Source of the DNA: a virus
Strand: one strand, 5' to 3'
DNA length: 20,524 nucleotides
Virus record (IMG/VR): IMGVR_UViG_3300036879_000049
Coordinates: 1 to 20,524 of that record
Each line of letters begins with the position of its first letter. The first letter of the stretch is position 1. The translations under genes and the position numbers were made by a program. Shown here in pieces: positions 12,676 through 20,326 of the stretch. The notes beneath the pieces were generated by a model. The model was given only the letters and a program-made list of their open reading frames with translations, ran no database searches and was not told where the DNA came from.

Positions 12676-12876
12676 ATGAATAAAGAACATTATACGGAAG
12701 CAGATTTTATAACGTACGAGGTTTTAATTATTTTAGAAGCGAAAATTGAAAAAGCTAGAGAAATTGCCATTAACTTATTAAATGCTGGCGTAAGCCCAGA
12801 GATAATAAGTAAATGCTTGGGCTTGTCTATAGAAGAAATAGAGGAATTACCAAGATATGATGGGCGGAGAGATTAA
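12676..12876 (+). CDS. Stand-alone Rpn/transposase_31 C-terminal-like protein
   Basis: This 66-aa protein matches the tail of Rpn-type (PD-(D/E)XK transposase-like) proteins. A helix with AKIEKAREIAINLLNAG precedes VSPEIISKCLGLSIEEIEEL, the repeat motif seen in that family's tails. No nuclease domain is present, so it is either a small regulator like the short isoforms of Rpn genes or a gene fragment. The ATG at 12676 has a TATATA-type stretch just upstream but a poor ribosome site. The ending (EELPRYDGRRD) recurs in changed form at 13791-13826. The stop lies 4 nt into the RelE-like gene read convergently. Confidence 0.55.
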   Translation: MNKEHYTEADFITYEVLIILEAKIEKAREIAINLLNAGVSPEIISKCLGLSIEEIEELPRYDGRRD

Positions 12877-13139
12877 CTATATACGCTTTTTCTATGTCCA
12901 ACATTAACCACAATTACTACTAACGTACTGTCTTTTATCTCACACACAACTCTATATACCCCAGTTCTATAGCTCCATAATCCTTTGTGGGTTCCACTTA
13001 GGGGCTTACCTAGTCTGCGAGGGTTACTAAGTCTCCTAATTTTATTCGCTAAAAAGTCCCTTATTTGTTTTTGTGCTGGCTTCCCTAATTTGTCCAATTG
13101 TTTCACGGCCTTTTTGTCTAATTCAATCATCCAAACCAT
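12873..13139 (-). CDS. RelE/ParE-type toxin
   Basis: This 88-aa protein would be an mRNA-cleaving (RelE) toxin of a type II toxin-antitoxin pair. The fold signature is clear: MIELDKKAVKQLDKLGKPAQ, then RRLSNPRRLGKPLSGT, GLWSYRTGVYRVVCEI and a last strand VVIVVNVGHRKSVY, with the RHKxxY-like end typical of RelE/RelG types. I start at the ATG at 13139, since the nearest family members begin M-x-W-x-I-E-L. An in-frame ATG further on, at 13130, is also possible. It overlaps the antitoxin by 17 nt and ends 4 nt into the + strand Rpn-like gene. Arg and Tyr residues of the active centre appear present, so it is probably intact. Confidence 0.82.
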   Translation of the reverse strand: MVWMIELDKKAVKQLDKLGKPAQKQIRDFLANKIRRLSNPRRLGKPLSGTHKGLWSYRTGVYRVVCEIKDSTLVVIVVNVGHRKSVYS

Positions 13140-13335
13140 TCTTTTTGCTCCATTCATCCAAAGATATAGTAGGGTTCTTTTGTTCTAGCACGCTAATTGC
13201 CAATAAATAATCTTCCCTATCTTCTATAAATTCTTGGATGGCTTTTCTAGCATAATAGCTTTTAGTGCGACCTGTTTTTTCGGACAGTCTAGTTAAGCGT
13301 TGTTCTAAATCTTCTGAAATTCTAATAGCAAGCAT
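13123..13335 (-). CDS. RelB/RHH-type antitoxin
   Basis: This 70-aa protein has an N-terminal ribbon-helix-helix: strand MLAIRISEDL, helix EQRLTRLSEKTGRTKSYY and a second helix ARKAIQEFIED. An acidic toxin-binding tail follows (AISVLEQKNPTISLDEWS). The start at 13335 is favoured over a longer frame to 13425, since family members begin M-L-A-I-R; a GGGG sits about ten bases upstream. It precedes and overlaps the toxin, the usual antitoxin-first order. It should repress the promoter at 13348-13376. Confidence 0.82.
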   Translation of the reverse strand: MLAIRISEDLEQRLTRLSEKTGRTKSYYARKAIQEFIEDREDYLLAISVLEQKNPTISLDEWSKKNGLDD

Positions 13336-13347
13336 AATGTATCGCCC

Positions 13348-13376
13348 CGTATAACATGTATACCAAAGTATACCAA
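13348..13376 (-). promoter_or_regulatory. Toxin-antitoxin promoter with repeated GTATAC operator
   Basis: Read leftward, TTGGTA (13371-13376) is 17 bp from TATACG (13348-13353). The element TTTGGTATAC is repeated twice in the -35 and spacer (13358-13377), each with a GTATAC palindrome. This is a natural autoregulation site for the RHH antitoxin. The promoter boxes are only moderately like consensus. Confidence 0.5.
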
Positions 13377-13473
13377 AGCTATAGCAAAAGATATACCTCT
13401 TTTTGCACATAAAAAATTGGATCAAAAAAGAGGAGTTTTTGGTCGTTTTTTCGCCGTATACTTTTAAAGCAAA

Positions 13474-13728
13474 TTATGCTAGGCATTTTTTAGATTTTTT
13501 CTTGCGTGTATTTTTTTCTATTTCTTTAATTGATTTCATCAAAGCCAAAGCATTATAGGGGCTGCTCATAAGATATGCTGTTTCTTTTACGCTATTCCAT
13601 TCTTGTTCGGATACCAATACGGCATTGCTTTTTTTGCCTTTAATATAAATCGGTTTATGCCCATCAGATATTTCATTAACCAAACTATATAAATTTTGTC
13701 TTGCAGCACTTACGCTTAAAATTGTCAT
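13474..13728 (-). CDS. Phd/YefM-family antitoxin, apparently orphan
   Basis: This 84-aa protein has the Phd/YefM N-terminal fold: MTILSVSAARQNLYSLVNEI, then HKPIYIKGKKSNAVLVSEQE and W. A helical tail (NALALMKSIKEIEKN) would bind a toxin. The start at 13728 has GGAGG six bases upstream; a longer start at 13755 would run into the promoter. No toxin-size frame follows before the RelB gene, so the usual partner (YoeB or Doc type) is absent. A 9-bp inverted repeat (13396-13404 with 13425-13433) lies downstream and may be a weak terminator. It could counter an outside toxin or be a remnant. Confidence 0.78.
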   Translation of the reverse strand: MTILSVSAARQNLYSLVNEISDGHKPIYIKGKKSNAVLVSEQEWNSVKETAYLMSSPYNALALMKSIKEIEKNTRKKKSKKCLA

Positions 13729-13754
13729 ATAAAACCTCCACAATAGCAATCCCA

Positions 13755-13784
13755 ACTATACTACAATCCGTACGGGTTTTACAA
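13755..13784 (-). promoter_or_regulatory. Phd/YefM promoter with near-perfect palindrome
   Basis: Leftward TTGTAA (13779-13784) is 18 bp from TATAGT (13755-13760, 5 of 6). The spacer holds a 14-bp palindrome with one imperfect pair (13765-13778, core CCGTACGG). Placement between -35 and -10 is that of an autoregulatory operator bound by the antitoxin. Confidence 0.55.
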
Positions 13785-13790
13785 GTGTTA

Positions 13791-13826
13791 GTAGAGGAAC
13801 TACCTAGGTTTGATGCTCGCCAATAA
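13791..13826 (+). pseudogene. Remnant of an Rpn-like gene 3' end
   Basis: The frame here encodes VEELPRFDARQ and a stop, matching IEELPRYDGRR at 12838-12870. The DNA agrees at 22 of 29 bases over the aligned stretch. There is no upstream start in frame. It looks like a second, diverged copy of the same gene's tail left on the far side of the toxin-antitoxin block. Confidence 0.5.
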
Positions 13827-13842
13827 AAAGAACACTTTGTTA

Positions 13843-13870
13843 TTGACACGCCCTAAATAAGTCTGATATT
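13843..13870 (+). promoter_or_regulatory. Possible promoter for the scaffold-coat operon
   Basis: A perfect TTGACA (13843-13848) is 16 bp from GATATT (13865-13870, 4 of 6 to consensus). It lies after the toxin-antitoxin block and about 110 bp before the scaffold gene, where a promoter is needed because a strong terminator stands upstream at 12604. The -10 is weak, so an activator may be required. Confidence 0.4.
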
Positions 13871-13980
13871 CCCAAAATCCTGTGCAAACATTGCGCAAAT
13901 TCAGAAATTAAACTAAAGTTAAATTACTAGGTTTATACAGGATGTAGAAACTTAGGTTACTACCGAGCCATCGGGTATAA

Positions 13981-14742
13981 ATGGTCGCGAACTCAGCGCA
14001 TGAGGTTATTTTACCGTCACGGGGAAATAGTGGGTTTATGGATGATATAGAAGCTTCAGGGATCGAAGCGCCAGTTAGTGACAGTGGCACTGAAAAGACA
14101 CTGACTACTAGCCAGGTGAATGACATTGTTAAACGGGAAAAGGCTCATGCTGCTGAACGCGCGCGTCAACAGGCGCAAGCGGAATATCAAGCTGAACTTG
14201 AAAAGGTTCGTGCTGAGGCTGCTGGGAAACCAGCGTCAAAAGGCGAAATAGATGCTACTGCTATTAAGCAGCAAGTATACGAACAGTTCATGCAGGATTT
14301 ACAAAAGCATCGTGATGAGGTTGAAAGAAAAACTCAGGAAGATGAGTTAAAGACAATTGCTGATCAGTACTACCTTAAAATGGGTAAAGGCTCTCAGTTA
14401 TTTGAAGACTTTAACGAAGTCATGGGTGATTTTGAACCTGATAAATTTCCCAATGCGGTAATGCTTGCAGCGCAAATGGAGAATACGCCAGAGATTATGT
14501 ATGAGCTGGCTAATAACCCATCAAAGCTGTTAGAGATAGATGGACTAGCTAAGACCTCGCCTAAATTAGCGACAAAACAGCTAGAAAGGTTATCGAAATC
14601 GATAGCCAATAATCTAGAAGCAAAAACCAACAATGTTAGTGCCCCTCCTCCTTTATCAAAACTTAAATCTTCTTCGGTCGGTATGGATAGCGGCAAAATG
14701 ACGTTGAAGGATTTTAAGAACGCTTCTTGGTTGAAAGGCTAA
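13981..14742 (+). CDS. Capsid scaffolding protein (P22 gp8-like position)
   Basis: This 253-aa protein would template coat assembly and then leave or be degraded. It is highly charged, with a flexible N-terminus and a long helical part. The stretch TTSQVNDIVKREKAHAAERA starts a coil of about 80 residues, as in phage scaffolds. The C-terminus has a lysine/serine-rich end (LKSSSVGMDSGKMTLKDF, KNASWLKG) of the sort that binds coat. Its size is near P22 gp8 (303 aa) and it lies immediately before the coat gene. The ATG at 13981 has a poor ribosome site. In-frame ATGs at 14038 and 14041 are possible shorter starts. The role is inferred from position and composition. Confidence 0.75.
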   Translation: MVANSAHEVILPSRGNSGFMDDIEASGIEAPVSDSGTEKTLTTSQVNDIVKREKAHAAERARQQAQAEYQAELEKVRAEAAGKPASKGEIDATAIKQQVYEQFMQDLQKHRDEVERKTQEDELKTIADQYYLKMGKGSQLFEDFNEVMGDFEPDKFPNAVMLAAQMENTPEIMYELANNPSKLLEIDGLAKTSPKLATKQLERLSKSIANNLEAKTNNVSAPPPLSKLKSSSVGMDSGKMTLKDFKNASWLKG

Positions 14743-14813
14743 AGGATCGTTAACCTCTAACTACATTGCCATATCCCTACCTAGATTAACGCTAGATAAA
14801 GGGAAAATTTAAC

Positions 14814-16061
14814 ATGGCAGGACCAACAAATATTTTACAACAAGTGCAAACATACCAAATGTCTTCACTTGCCTTTCTACAAAACTTAAATTGTTTTATA
14901 TCTACTGCAAACACCAAGTTTAAGAACTTTGAAAAATTGGTCGGAAACTTAGGGGATTCAGTAGGCTTTGATTTACCTCCTAGAATGACTACTACTAACT
15001 CTTTAGTTGCAACTTTTCAACCAGCCGATCAAAGAATACAAACTTTGGTTTGCGATCAATCAGTTTCAACTAGCTATACATTTACATCTCAACAATTTAT
15101 ATTCAATGTTGAGGAATACATGGGACGTTTCGGTAAAGCTGCTGTTCAAGAAATTGGCGCACAAATCGAAGCTAACGTTGCACAAAATTGTGTAACTAAT
15201 ACTTATAGATTCTTTGGTGATGGCGTTAACCCAATTAACAGCTATACCCAATTAGCTAATGCATTAGCATTATACCGTAACTATGGTTCAGCTAATGGCC
15301 GCGCCAAAGCATATATTGGTGACACCGTTGTACCTAACATCGTTGGTACTGGATTAAGCCAATTTGCAATGGATCGTAATAACAAGATTGCGAACAGTTG
15401 GGAATTAGGGGAGTTCTCTAATTGCGATTGGTACCAATCTAACTTATTGCCAATTCATATAGCAGGAACTGAAGGACAACAAGGAAGCACTTTAACTGTA
15501 GTTTCTACTACGTTAGATGCTAACGGCGCTGTAACAGCTATTACCTTTAGTGGTACTCATGCTGCAAATGATGCTAACTCTGTTGCTCAATACGATAAAT
15601 TCCAATTTAACGATGGCGTAGCTGGATATACCAACTTACGTTACAGAACTTTTATTGGGCATAAAGTATCCGCTAACCCAGTTCAATTCCAAGCTACCGC
15701 AGCTGCTGCATCCACCAATGGATCGCAAGTAACTGTTAATATCTTCCCAGCATTACAAGCATCTCAAACTAATGCTCAAAACTTAAATACCCAAATATTA
15801 CCTGGTATGCAGGTTTCTGTATTACCAAGTCACAGGTCTGGGCTGATAACAGCTGGCGATCCATTGTTCTTAGCAATGCCAAGATTGCCTGATCAAATAC
15901 CGTTCCCTACAGGAAACGAAAACGATCCAGAAACAGGTGTATCAATGCGTATGTATTACGGAAATCTATTTGGACAAAATCAGATGGGGATGATCCATGA
16001 TGCAATATGGGGAAGTACGCTAGTACCAGAATATTCGATGGCTTTGGTATTTCCTCTATAA
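14814..16061 (+). CDS. P22-like major capsid (coat) protein
   Basis: This 415-aa protein forms the head shell; P22 gp5 has 430 aa. The start region (MSSLAFLQNLNCFI) and the order of strands fit the P22-type HK97 fold. The stretch VGDSVGFDLPPRM-like segment (here LGDSVGFDLPPRM) and the region near VEEYMGRFGKAAVQEIGAQI are typical of it. A middle part of about 220-340 is rich in T/A/N strands and would correspond to the insertion domain of P22 coat. The end SMALVFPL is strand-like. GGGA lies ten bases before the ATG. It follows the scaffold gene by 71 bp, and a hairpin at 16078 follows it. Confidence 0.85.
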   Translation: MAGPTNILQQVQTYQMSSLAFLQNLNCFISTANTKFKNFEKLVGNLGDSVGFDLPPRMTTTNSLVATFQPADQRIQTLVCDQSVSTSYTFTSQQFIFNVEEYMGRFGKAAVQEIGAQIEANVAQNCVTNTYRFFGDGVNPINSYTQLANALALYRNYGSANGRAKAYIGDTVVPNIVGTGLSQFAMDRNNKIANSWELGEFSNCDWYQSNLLPIHIAGTEGQQGSTLTVVSTTLDANGAVTAITFSGTHAANDANSVAQYDKFQFNDGVAGYTNLRYRTFIGHKVSANPVQFQATAAAASTNGSQVTVNIFPALQASQTNAQNLNTQILPGMQVSVLPSHRSGLITAGDPLFLAMPRLPDQIPFPTGNENDPETGVSMRMYYGNLFGQNQMGMIHDAIWGSTLVPEYSMALVFPL

Positions 16062-16074
16062 CCTGATGATTAAC

Positions 16075-16100
16075 AATAGGGGCAGCCATGCCCCTTATTT
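16075..16100 (+). terminator. Attenuator-like hairpin after the coat gene
   Basis: AGGGGCA (16078-16084) pairs with TGCCCCT (16089-16095) around a four-base loop. The stem continues as AATA/TATT with a bulge, followed by a short TTATTT. A partial terminator here would let coat be made in excess over the tail genes, as often seen after capsid genes. Confidence 0.55.
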
Positions 16101-16115
16101 AAAAGGAAGAATGTT

Positions 16116-16856
16116 ATGACAATACAACCTAACTACCCTATGGTTAACCTTGGTAACCTTTATGTCCAAGGTGGTGCGCTTTCATTTGTAAGCGGCACTA
16201 GTATTACAATTGCCTCCGGACAGTTTCGTGATTCAACCAATGTTAACGACATTGTGTTATCAAGCGCTGCAACTATTGTGGCATCTGCTAACGGAGCTAA
16301 CGGATTAGACGTTGGCGCATTAGCCAATAGCACTTTATATGCGGTTTATGTAATCGGCGATTCTACTGGATTTAACGCTACGGCTGGCCTTTTATCAACT
16401 AGCTTTAGCGCTCCAACATTACCTGCTGGTTATGATATGTTCCGCCGTATTGGAGCTGTTCTAACAAGCGGCGCTGCTGCAATTCTAGACTTTAGCCAAG
16501 CTGGTCGCACTATGTGGTATGCGGCTGCCGTTGCAACTGCTGTAACAGCTGGTGCATCTACTACTTTTGCTTTAGTTAACGTTTCAGCAATGGTACCAAG
16601 CACTGCAAGTTCTGTAATACTAGAGGCAGTTTTAACAGCTGACGCTGGCGCAACTCGTACTGCTGCTTTTAAAGCTAGTGGCTCAAGTTCAGCGGCTGGT
16701 CAGGTTGTTATGTCGTCCCCTGCTAGTACCGTTACTAGTACATCTTTAGTATGTCCTTGTTCAACTATAACAGGTACAACAGGCGTTAATTACTTAGTTT
16801 CAAATGTTGCGGCTGCTTTGGCAGTTTCTGTATTTGGCTATGTAGATCAATTATAA
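16116..16856 (+). CDS. Putative virion protein after coat (decoration or fibre type)
   Basis: This 246-aa protein is rich in A, S, T and V with strand-like repeats. Low-complexity blocks (TFALVNVSAMVPSTASSVIL, TAGASTTF, VSSPAST-like) recall the C-terminal beta modules of phage head fibres and decoration proteins. Only one CPC pair of cysteines occurs. No motif assigns a definite role. It lies between coat and the gp4-like gene, after the attenuator, with AAAAGGAAG about eight bases before the ATG. Confidence in a structural role is fair from position; the subtype is inferred. Confidence 0.6.
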   Translation: MTIQPNYPMVNLGNLYVQGGALSFVSGTSITIASGQFRDSTNVNDIVLSSAATIVASANGANGLDVGALANSTLYAVYVIGDSTGFNATAGLLSTSFSAPTLPAGYDMFRRIGAVLTSGAAAILDFSQAGRTMWYAAAVATAVTAGASTTFALVNVSAMVPSTASSVILEAVLTADAGATRTAAFKASGSSSAAGQVVMSSPASTVTSTSLVCPCSTITGTTGVNYLVSNVAAALAVSVFGYVDQL

Positions 16857-16869
16857 GGAGCACTTGTCC

Positions 16870-17580
16870 ATGGCTTATCCTGTCACACTGCTTATTTCAG
16901 AGGCATTTTATACGTCAGGAATCGTCTCAAGAAATTTTCAGCAAGTGGCAGGAGACCAGGAGCAAGTAGGCTTTTTAAAACTAAACGAAATCTTGTCTGA
17001 TACTGCAATTGAAGAAGATATGATCCCTTATTTTACGACATCATATGACTTTAATGCAGTACCTGGCCAAGAAATGTATTTTATTCCAAACCTATCTGAT
17101 CCTGAAACTTTAACATTCTTTATTAATACCATTCGGTATCAAATGAGAAAAGAATCTCAAGATTTGTATTTTGGTGCAGCACGCGCAGAAAATGTTGAAT
17201 CATTGCCTTATAATTGGCATTGCGAGCGTTGTTTAGGTGGCTGTAATTTATTTATCTATTTCTTTCCGGACACTGCTTACCCAATGCAATTAACAGGGCG
17301 CTTTAGATTGCAAACAGTAACTATTAATCAAGACTTATCGTTAATACTTGATCAGTATTATATTAATTATTTACAATACCGTTTAGCCGACAGATTGTGT
17401 ACAGCATACAATTTCGCACCTTCCCCATCATTAACTAAACAACTACTACAATATCAACAAATGATCTCCAAGCGTTCAAGCCCAATGGATTTAAGGATTA
17501 ATAAAACTTCTACTTTTAATTCGGGCAACTCGATCAATTACGCGCAAGTAAATCTTGGAAAGGGCTGGACTACCAATTAA
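16870..17580 (+). CDS. P22 gp4-like head-completion/tail accessory protein
   Basis: This 236-aa protein is placed where P22 gp4 lies, between coat and gp10. The N-terminal half (SEAFYTSGIVSRNFQQVAG, then GFLKLNEILSDTAIEEDM) has the helical start of gp4-type tail accessory factors, which plug and extend the portal after packaging. It is longer than P22 gp4 (166 aa), with a strand-rich middle. A TTG start at 16864 is possible, but ATG at 16870 has AGGAG nine bases upstream. Assignment rests on the N-terminal pattern plus synteny. Confidence 0.7.
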   Translation: MAYPVTLLISEAFYTSGIVSRNFQQVAGDQEQVGFLKLNEILSDTAIEEDMIPYFTTSYDFNAVPGQEMYFIPNLSDPETLTFFINTIRYQMRKESQDLYFGAARAENVESLPYNWHCERCLGGCNLFIYFFPDTAYPMQLTGRFRLQTVTINQDLSLILDQYYINYLQYRLADRLCTAYNFAPSPSLTKQLLQYQQMISKRSSPMDLRINKTSTFNSGNSINYAQVNLGKGWTTN

Positions 17581-17598
17581 TTAAGGGATACTCCATAA

Positions 17599-19218
17599 AT
17601 GAGACAAACACCCAACGCCAAACAAGAGCCCGTAAATGTAGTGGGAGGTTCAACCTTCGGTAGATATAAGAAAATCTCAAGTGAAAAAACATACAACATG
17701 TTTGTTTCTGACGAATGGCTAGTTAACACCGCTGGGTATCAAAAAGTTTATGAATTACTTCCGGATGGATTAGGCCGTGCTATTTTTACTAGTATTCGTG
17801 GTAACATTTTGATCATAGTAGTAGACAGTTTTGTTTATTCATTAAACGAGCACCTTGTACCTACTTTTGTAGGAATGTTGGGAACTGAAAGAGGTGTTGT
17901 ATATATAGATGAAAATTTAAACTCACAGATTTGTATTGTAGATGGGTTAAATGCTTACATCTATAATTATTCCCTGCCAGGCACCAGTTTAACGGTTCAA
18001 ACCGGCTTAGGCAATCTTATACCAGGCTACGTTGAGTATCATAATACCTATTTCCTTTTTGGAAATGCTGACAGAACTAGTAATGGCTCAGCTTGGTATG
18101 CTTATCAATACAGTACACCAACCACAATAATACAAGCAACTCCTGGACAATTTGCCTTACAAACTAAACCTGATTATGCATTAGCTATAGTAAGGCTGCC
18201 AGGGCAAGGCGCTAACGTTTTAGTTATGGGTACATCAGTTTGTGAGATATGGACACAAATTGGCGGCCTTCAAAATTATAGACGTAATAACACCATAAAC
18301 GTTGATTATGGTTGTGCCTCGATTTCAACCATTGCAACCTCAGATAGATATGTAGCGTGGCTCGCTATTAATGAAAATAATGCACCAACTATTATGGTGT
18401 ATACTGGACAAGGATTTAAGCCAATATCAACAGATGGTATTGATCACCAATTATCCCACATTAAATATGTAGCTGAATCAACGGCCATGTTTTATAGACA
18501 AGATGGTCATTTATTTTATCAATTAACATTTTATAATCCAGCTGATAATTTAACCATTCTTTATGATTTTAATACAGAAATGTTTTTTAATCTTAGTGAT
18601 TACGCATTAGATTATCATCCAGCTAAAAATTATGCCTACTTTAATGGCAACACTTATTTTGTTTCATTAAATAATGCTGCTATTTATTTATCATCAACGG
18701 ATTTAACTACATATAATGAAAATTTACCGACTATGATTTCAGATCCAACTCAAATATATGAGATCCAAAGGATTAGAATTTGTGATACTATTAGGGAAGA
18801 TGATAGTAGTCAATTCAGGCCAAACAGTTTTGTGTTTACAATTGAACAAGGCAACGATAAAAATGTTACAGGATTATCAATAAATAGCCCTGGACAGGAT
18901 TTACTAATAACTGAGGATTTATTTACTCCACCTGACGATACTATATACACTGAGGCTGGACAACAAATGGCAGATGAGGATTCTAGTGATATAGCATCAC
19001 TTACGATCCCATATCAACCTAGGGTTGATTTAACGGTCTCAAGAGACAGCGGTGTATCCTGGAGCAATACCGTCTCTAGAAATTTAAACCCTATAGGAAT
19101 ACGTCAGAACATTCTTAACTGGGAAAATTTAGGAGCATGTAATAGTTTAACTTTAAAATTAAGATTTTGGGGATTAAGCCGTTTTGTAGCTAATAACGGA
19201 ATGGTGGTGTTGTATTAA
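17599..19218 (+). CDS. P22 gp10-like packaged-DNA stabilisation protein
   Basis: This 539-aa protein would close the portal channel and join the tail; P22 gp10 has 472 aa. The beginning (VNVVGGSTFGRYKKISSEKT, YNMFVSDEW) and the repeated strand pattern (GRAIFTSIRGN, FVYSLNEHLVPTFVGMLGT, VVYIDENLNSQICIVDG) are typical of gp10, a beta-propeller-type protein. Many aromatic, strand-forming residues follow. Synteny after the gp4-like gene supports it. The start at 17599 has AAGGGA about ten bases upstream. The stop overlaps the next start by one base (TAATG). Confidence 0.82.
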   Translation: MRQTPNAKQEPVNVVGGSTFGRYKKISSEKTYNMFVSDEWLVNTAGYQKVYELLPDGLGRAIFTSIRGNILIIVVDSFVYSLNEHLVPTFVGMLGTERGVVYIDENLNSQICIVDGLNAYIYNYSLPGTSLTVQTGLGNLIPGYVEYHNTYFLFGNADRTSNGSAWYAYQYSTPTTIIQATPGQFALQTKPDYALAIVRLPGQGANVLVMGTSVCEIWTQIGGLQNYRRNNTINVDYGCASISTIATSDRYVAWLAINENNAPTIMVYTGQGFKPISTDGIDHQLSHIKYVAESTAMFYRQDGHLFYQLTFYNPADNLTILYDFNTEMFFNLSDYALDYHPAKNYAYFNGNTYFVSLNNAAIYLSSTDLTTYNENLPTMISDPTQIYEIQRIRICDTIREDDSSQFRPNSFVFTIEQGNDKNVTGLSINSPGQDLLITEDLFTPPDDTIYTEAGQQMADEDSSDIASLTIPYQPRVDLTVSRDSGVSWSNTVSRNLNPIGIRQNILNWENLGACNSLTLKLRFWGLSRFVANNGMVVLY

Positions 19219-19466
19219 TGGACTTACCAACATACATACAAAATGACAATCAAGAAAATTATAACCAAGAATTAAATCAAACTTTAAGGGATAATTTAAG
19301 TAATAATGGTTGGGTTGTACCAGAGATAACGACGGCAAACTTAGCTATAATATCATCACAGATGCCAGATGGTACGCTTTGGTATGTAACCGACAGTACG
19401 CCGCCTATATTTGTTGGAAAAGTTAACGGTAGTTTAGTAAAATTTACAACTACTTCATATCCATAA
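19218..19466 (+). CDS. Small tail-tip-like structural protein
   Basis: This 82-aa protein lies where P22 has its tail-needle gene (gp26, 233 aa) but is far shorter. A polar start (DNQENYNQELNQTLRDNL) is followed by a helical linker and a C-terminal strand motif, MPDGTLWYVTDSTPPIFVG, like the globular ends of phage fibre or tip proteins. The TAATG overlap gives coupling to the gp10-like gene. It may be a short tail component or adaptor; no firm family. Confidence 0.6.
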   Translation: MDLPTYIQNDNQENYNQELNQTLRDNLSNNGWVVPEITTANLAIISSQMPDGTLWYVTDSTPPIFVGKVNGSLVKFTTTSYP

Positions 19467-19478
19467 GGAGCATAGATA

Positions 19479-20324
19479 ATGGGATTTTTTAAAAGCGTAG
19501 GAAAGATGTTTAAAGGCGTAACTAAGCCTCTTATGGGAGCTGGTATGGGTTACCTGACAGGTGGTCCGATTGGTGGCTTAATGGGCGCTATGAGCGGCTT
19601 TGGTGGTAGCGGAGGAGGCGGTGGTGGCAATTATGGGGCTGGCATGGAATATTTAAACCAAATTCCAGGTATGGCTAGAAGCTATTTAAACCCCTACACC
19701 GAAGAAGGAAGAAAAGCTTATAACAGTCTTTTAGATCAATATAGTAATACCTCTACTACTAACCCAACTCAATTTCCAGCAGAATATAGCCAAATGGGAC
19801 GTGATCCTACAGCTTTTATGAATAACTTAATGAAAGATTACGAGCCATCTAGGGGTTACAATTACAAACAAAATCAAATGCTAGGAGCTGCTAGAAATAG
19901 TGCGGCATCTGGTGGTTTTTCTGGAACCCAGTATGATCAAGCAAACCAAGCTGAAACAATTAAAGATTTACTTGGCTCTGATATGGCAGAGTATTTATCC
20001 AATGTTTTGAATATTCAAAAGTCTGGCTTAGAAGGTGAAGAAAGAAGATTGGCTGGGCGCGAAAGAGTATTAGCAGGGGAGGCCGGAAGAGGCGGCGATG
20101 CTGCACATGATTTAGCAAGTATATTGGGAACTAATTTAGGACAACAAGCAGGATTTAGATTTGAGGGTGAACGTCAAAGAAGGTTAGATCAAGCTAATAA
20201 AAGAAACAGCAGGATGGGTTTATTTGGTGATTTACTAAGTTCGAAAAACCAAGGCGGCCTTGATGCTGCTAACGGTAGACTTACTGACATGTTTAGCTCT
20301 CTTGGCGCACTTTTTGGAGGATAA
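19479..20324 (+). CDS. DNA ejection/internal head protein, P22 gp7-like position
   Basis: This 281-aa protein starts with a glycine-rich amphipathic segment (FFKSVGKMFKGVTKPLMGAG, then GYLTGGPIGGLMGAMSGFGG), of the sort that inserts into membranes. A polyglycine linker and a helical, charged body follow (EGEERRLAGRERVLAGEAGR and similar). P22 gp7, an ejected pilot protein, has a similar start and position ahead of gp20. AAGGAG lies eight bases before the ATG. A lysis role is less likely given size and place. Confidence 0.7.
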   Translation: MGFFKSVGKMFKGVTKPLMGAGMGYLTGGPIGGLMGAMSGFGGSGGGGGGNYGAGMEYLNQIPGMARSYLNPYTEEGRKAYNSLLDQYSNTSTTNPTQFPAEYSQMGRDPTAFMNNLMKDYEPSRGYNYKQNQMLGAARNSAASGGFSGTQYDQANQAETIKDLLGSDMAEYLSNVLNIQKSGLEGEERRLAGRERVLAGEAGRGGDAAHDLASILGTNLGQQAGFRFEGERQRRLDQANKRNSRMGLFGDLLSSKNQGGLDAANGRLTDMFSSLGALFGG

Positions 20325-20326
20325 TT

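Noticed and set aside
13336-13425. N-terminal extension of the RelB-like antitoxin to 13425
   Set aside because: It would translate through the promoter and operator, and adds Cys/Tyr-rich residues unlike the family; the start at 13335 fits better.
13429-13473. Toxin gene downstream of the Phd/YefM antitoxin
   Set aside because: The space to the RelB promoter is far too short and no toxin-like frame is open.
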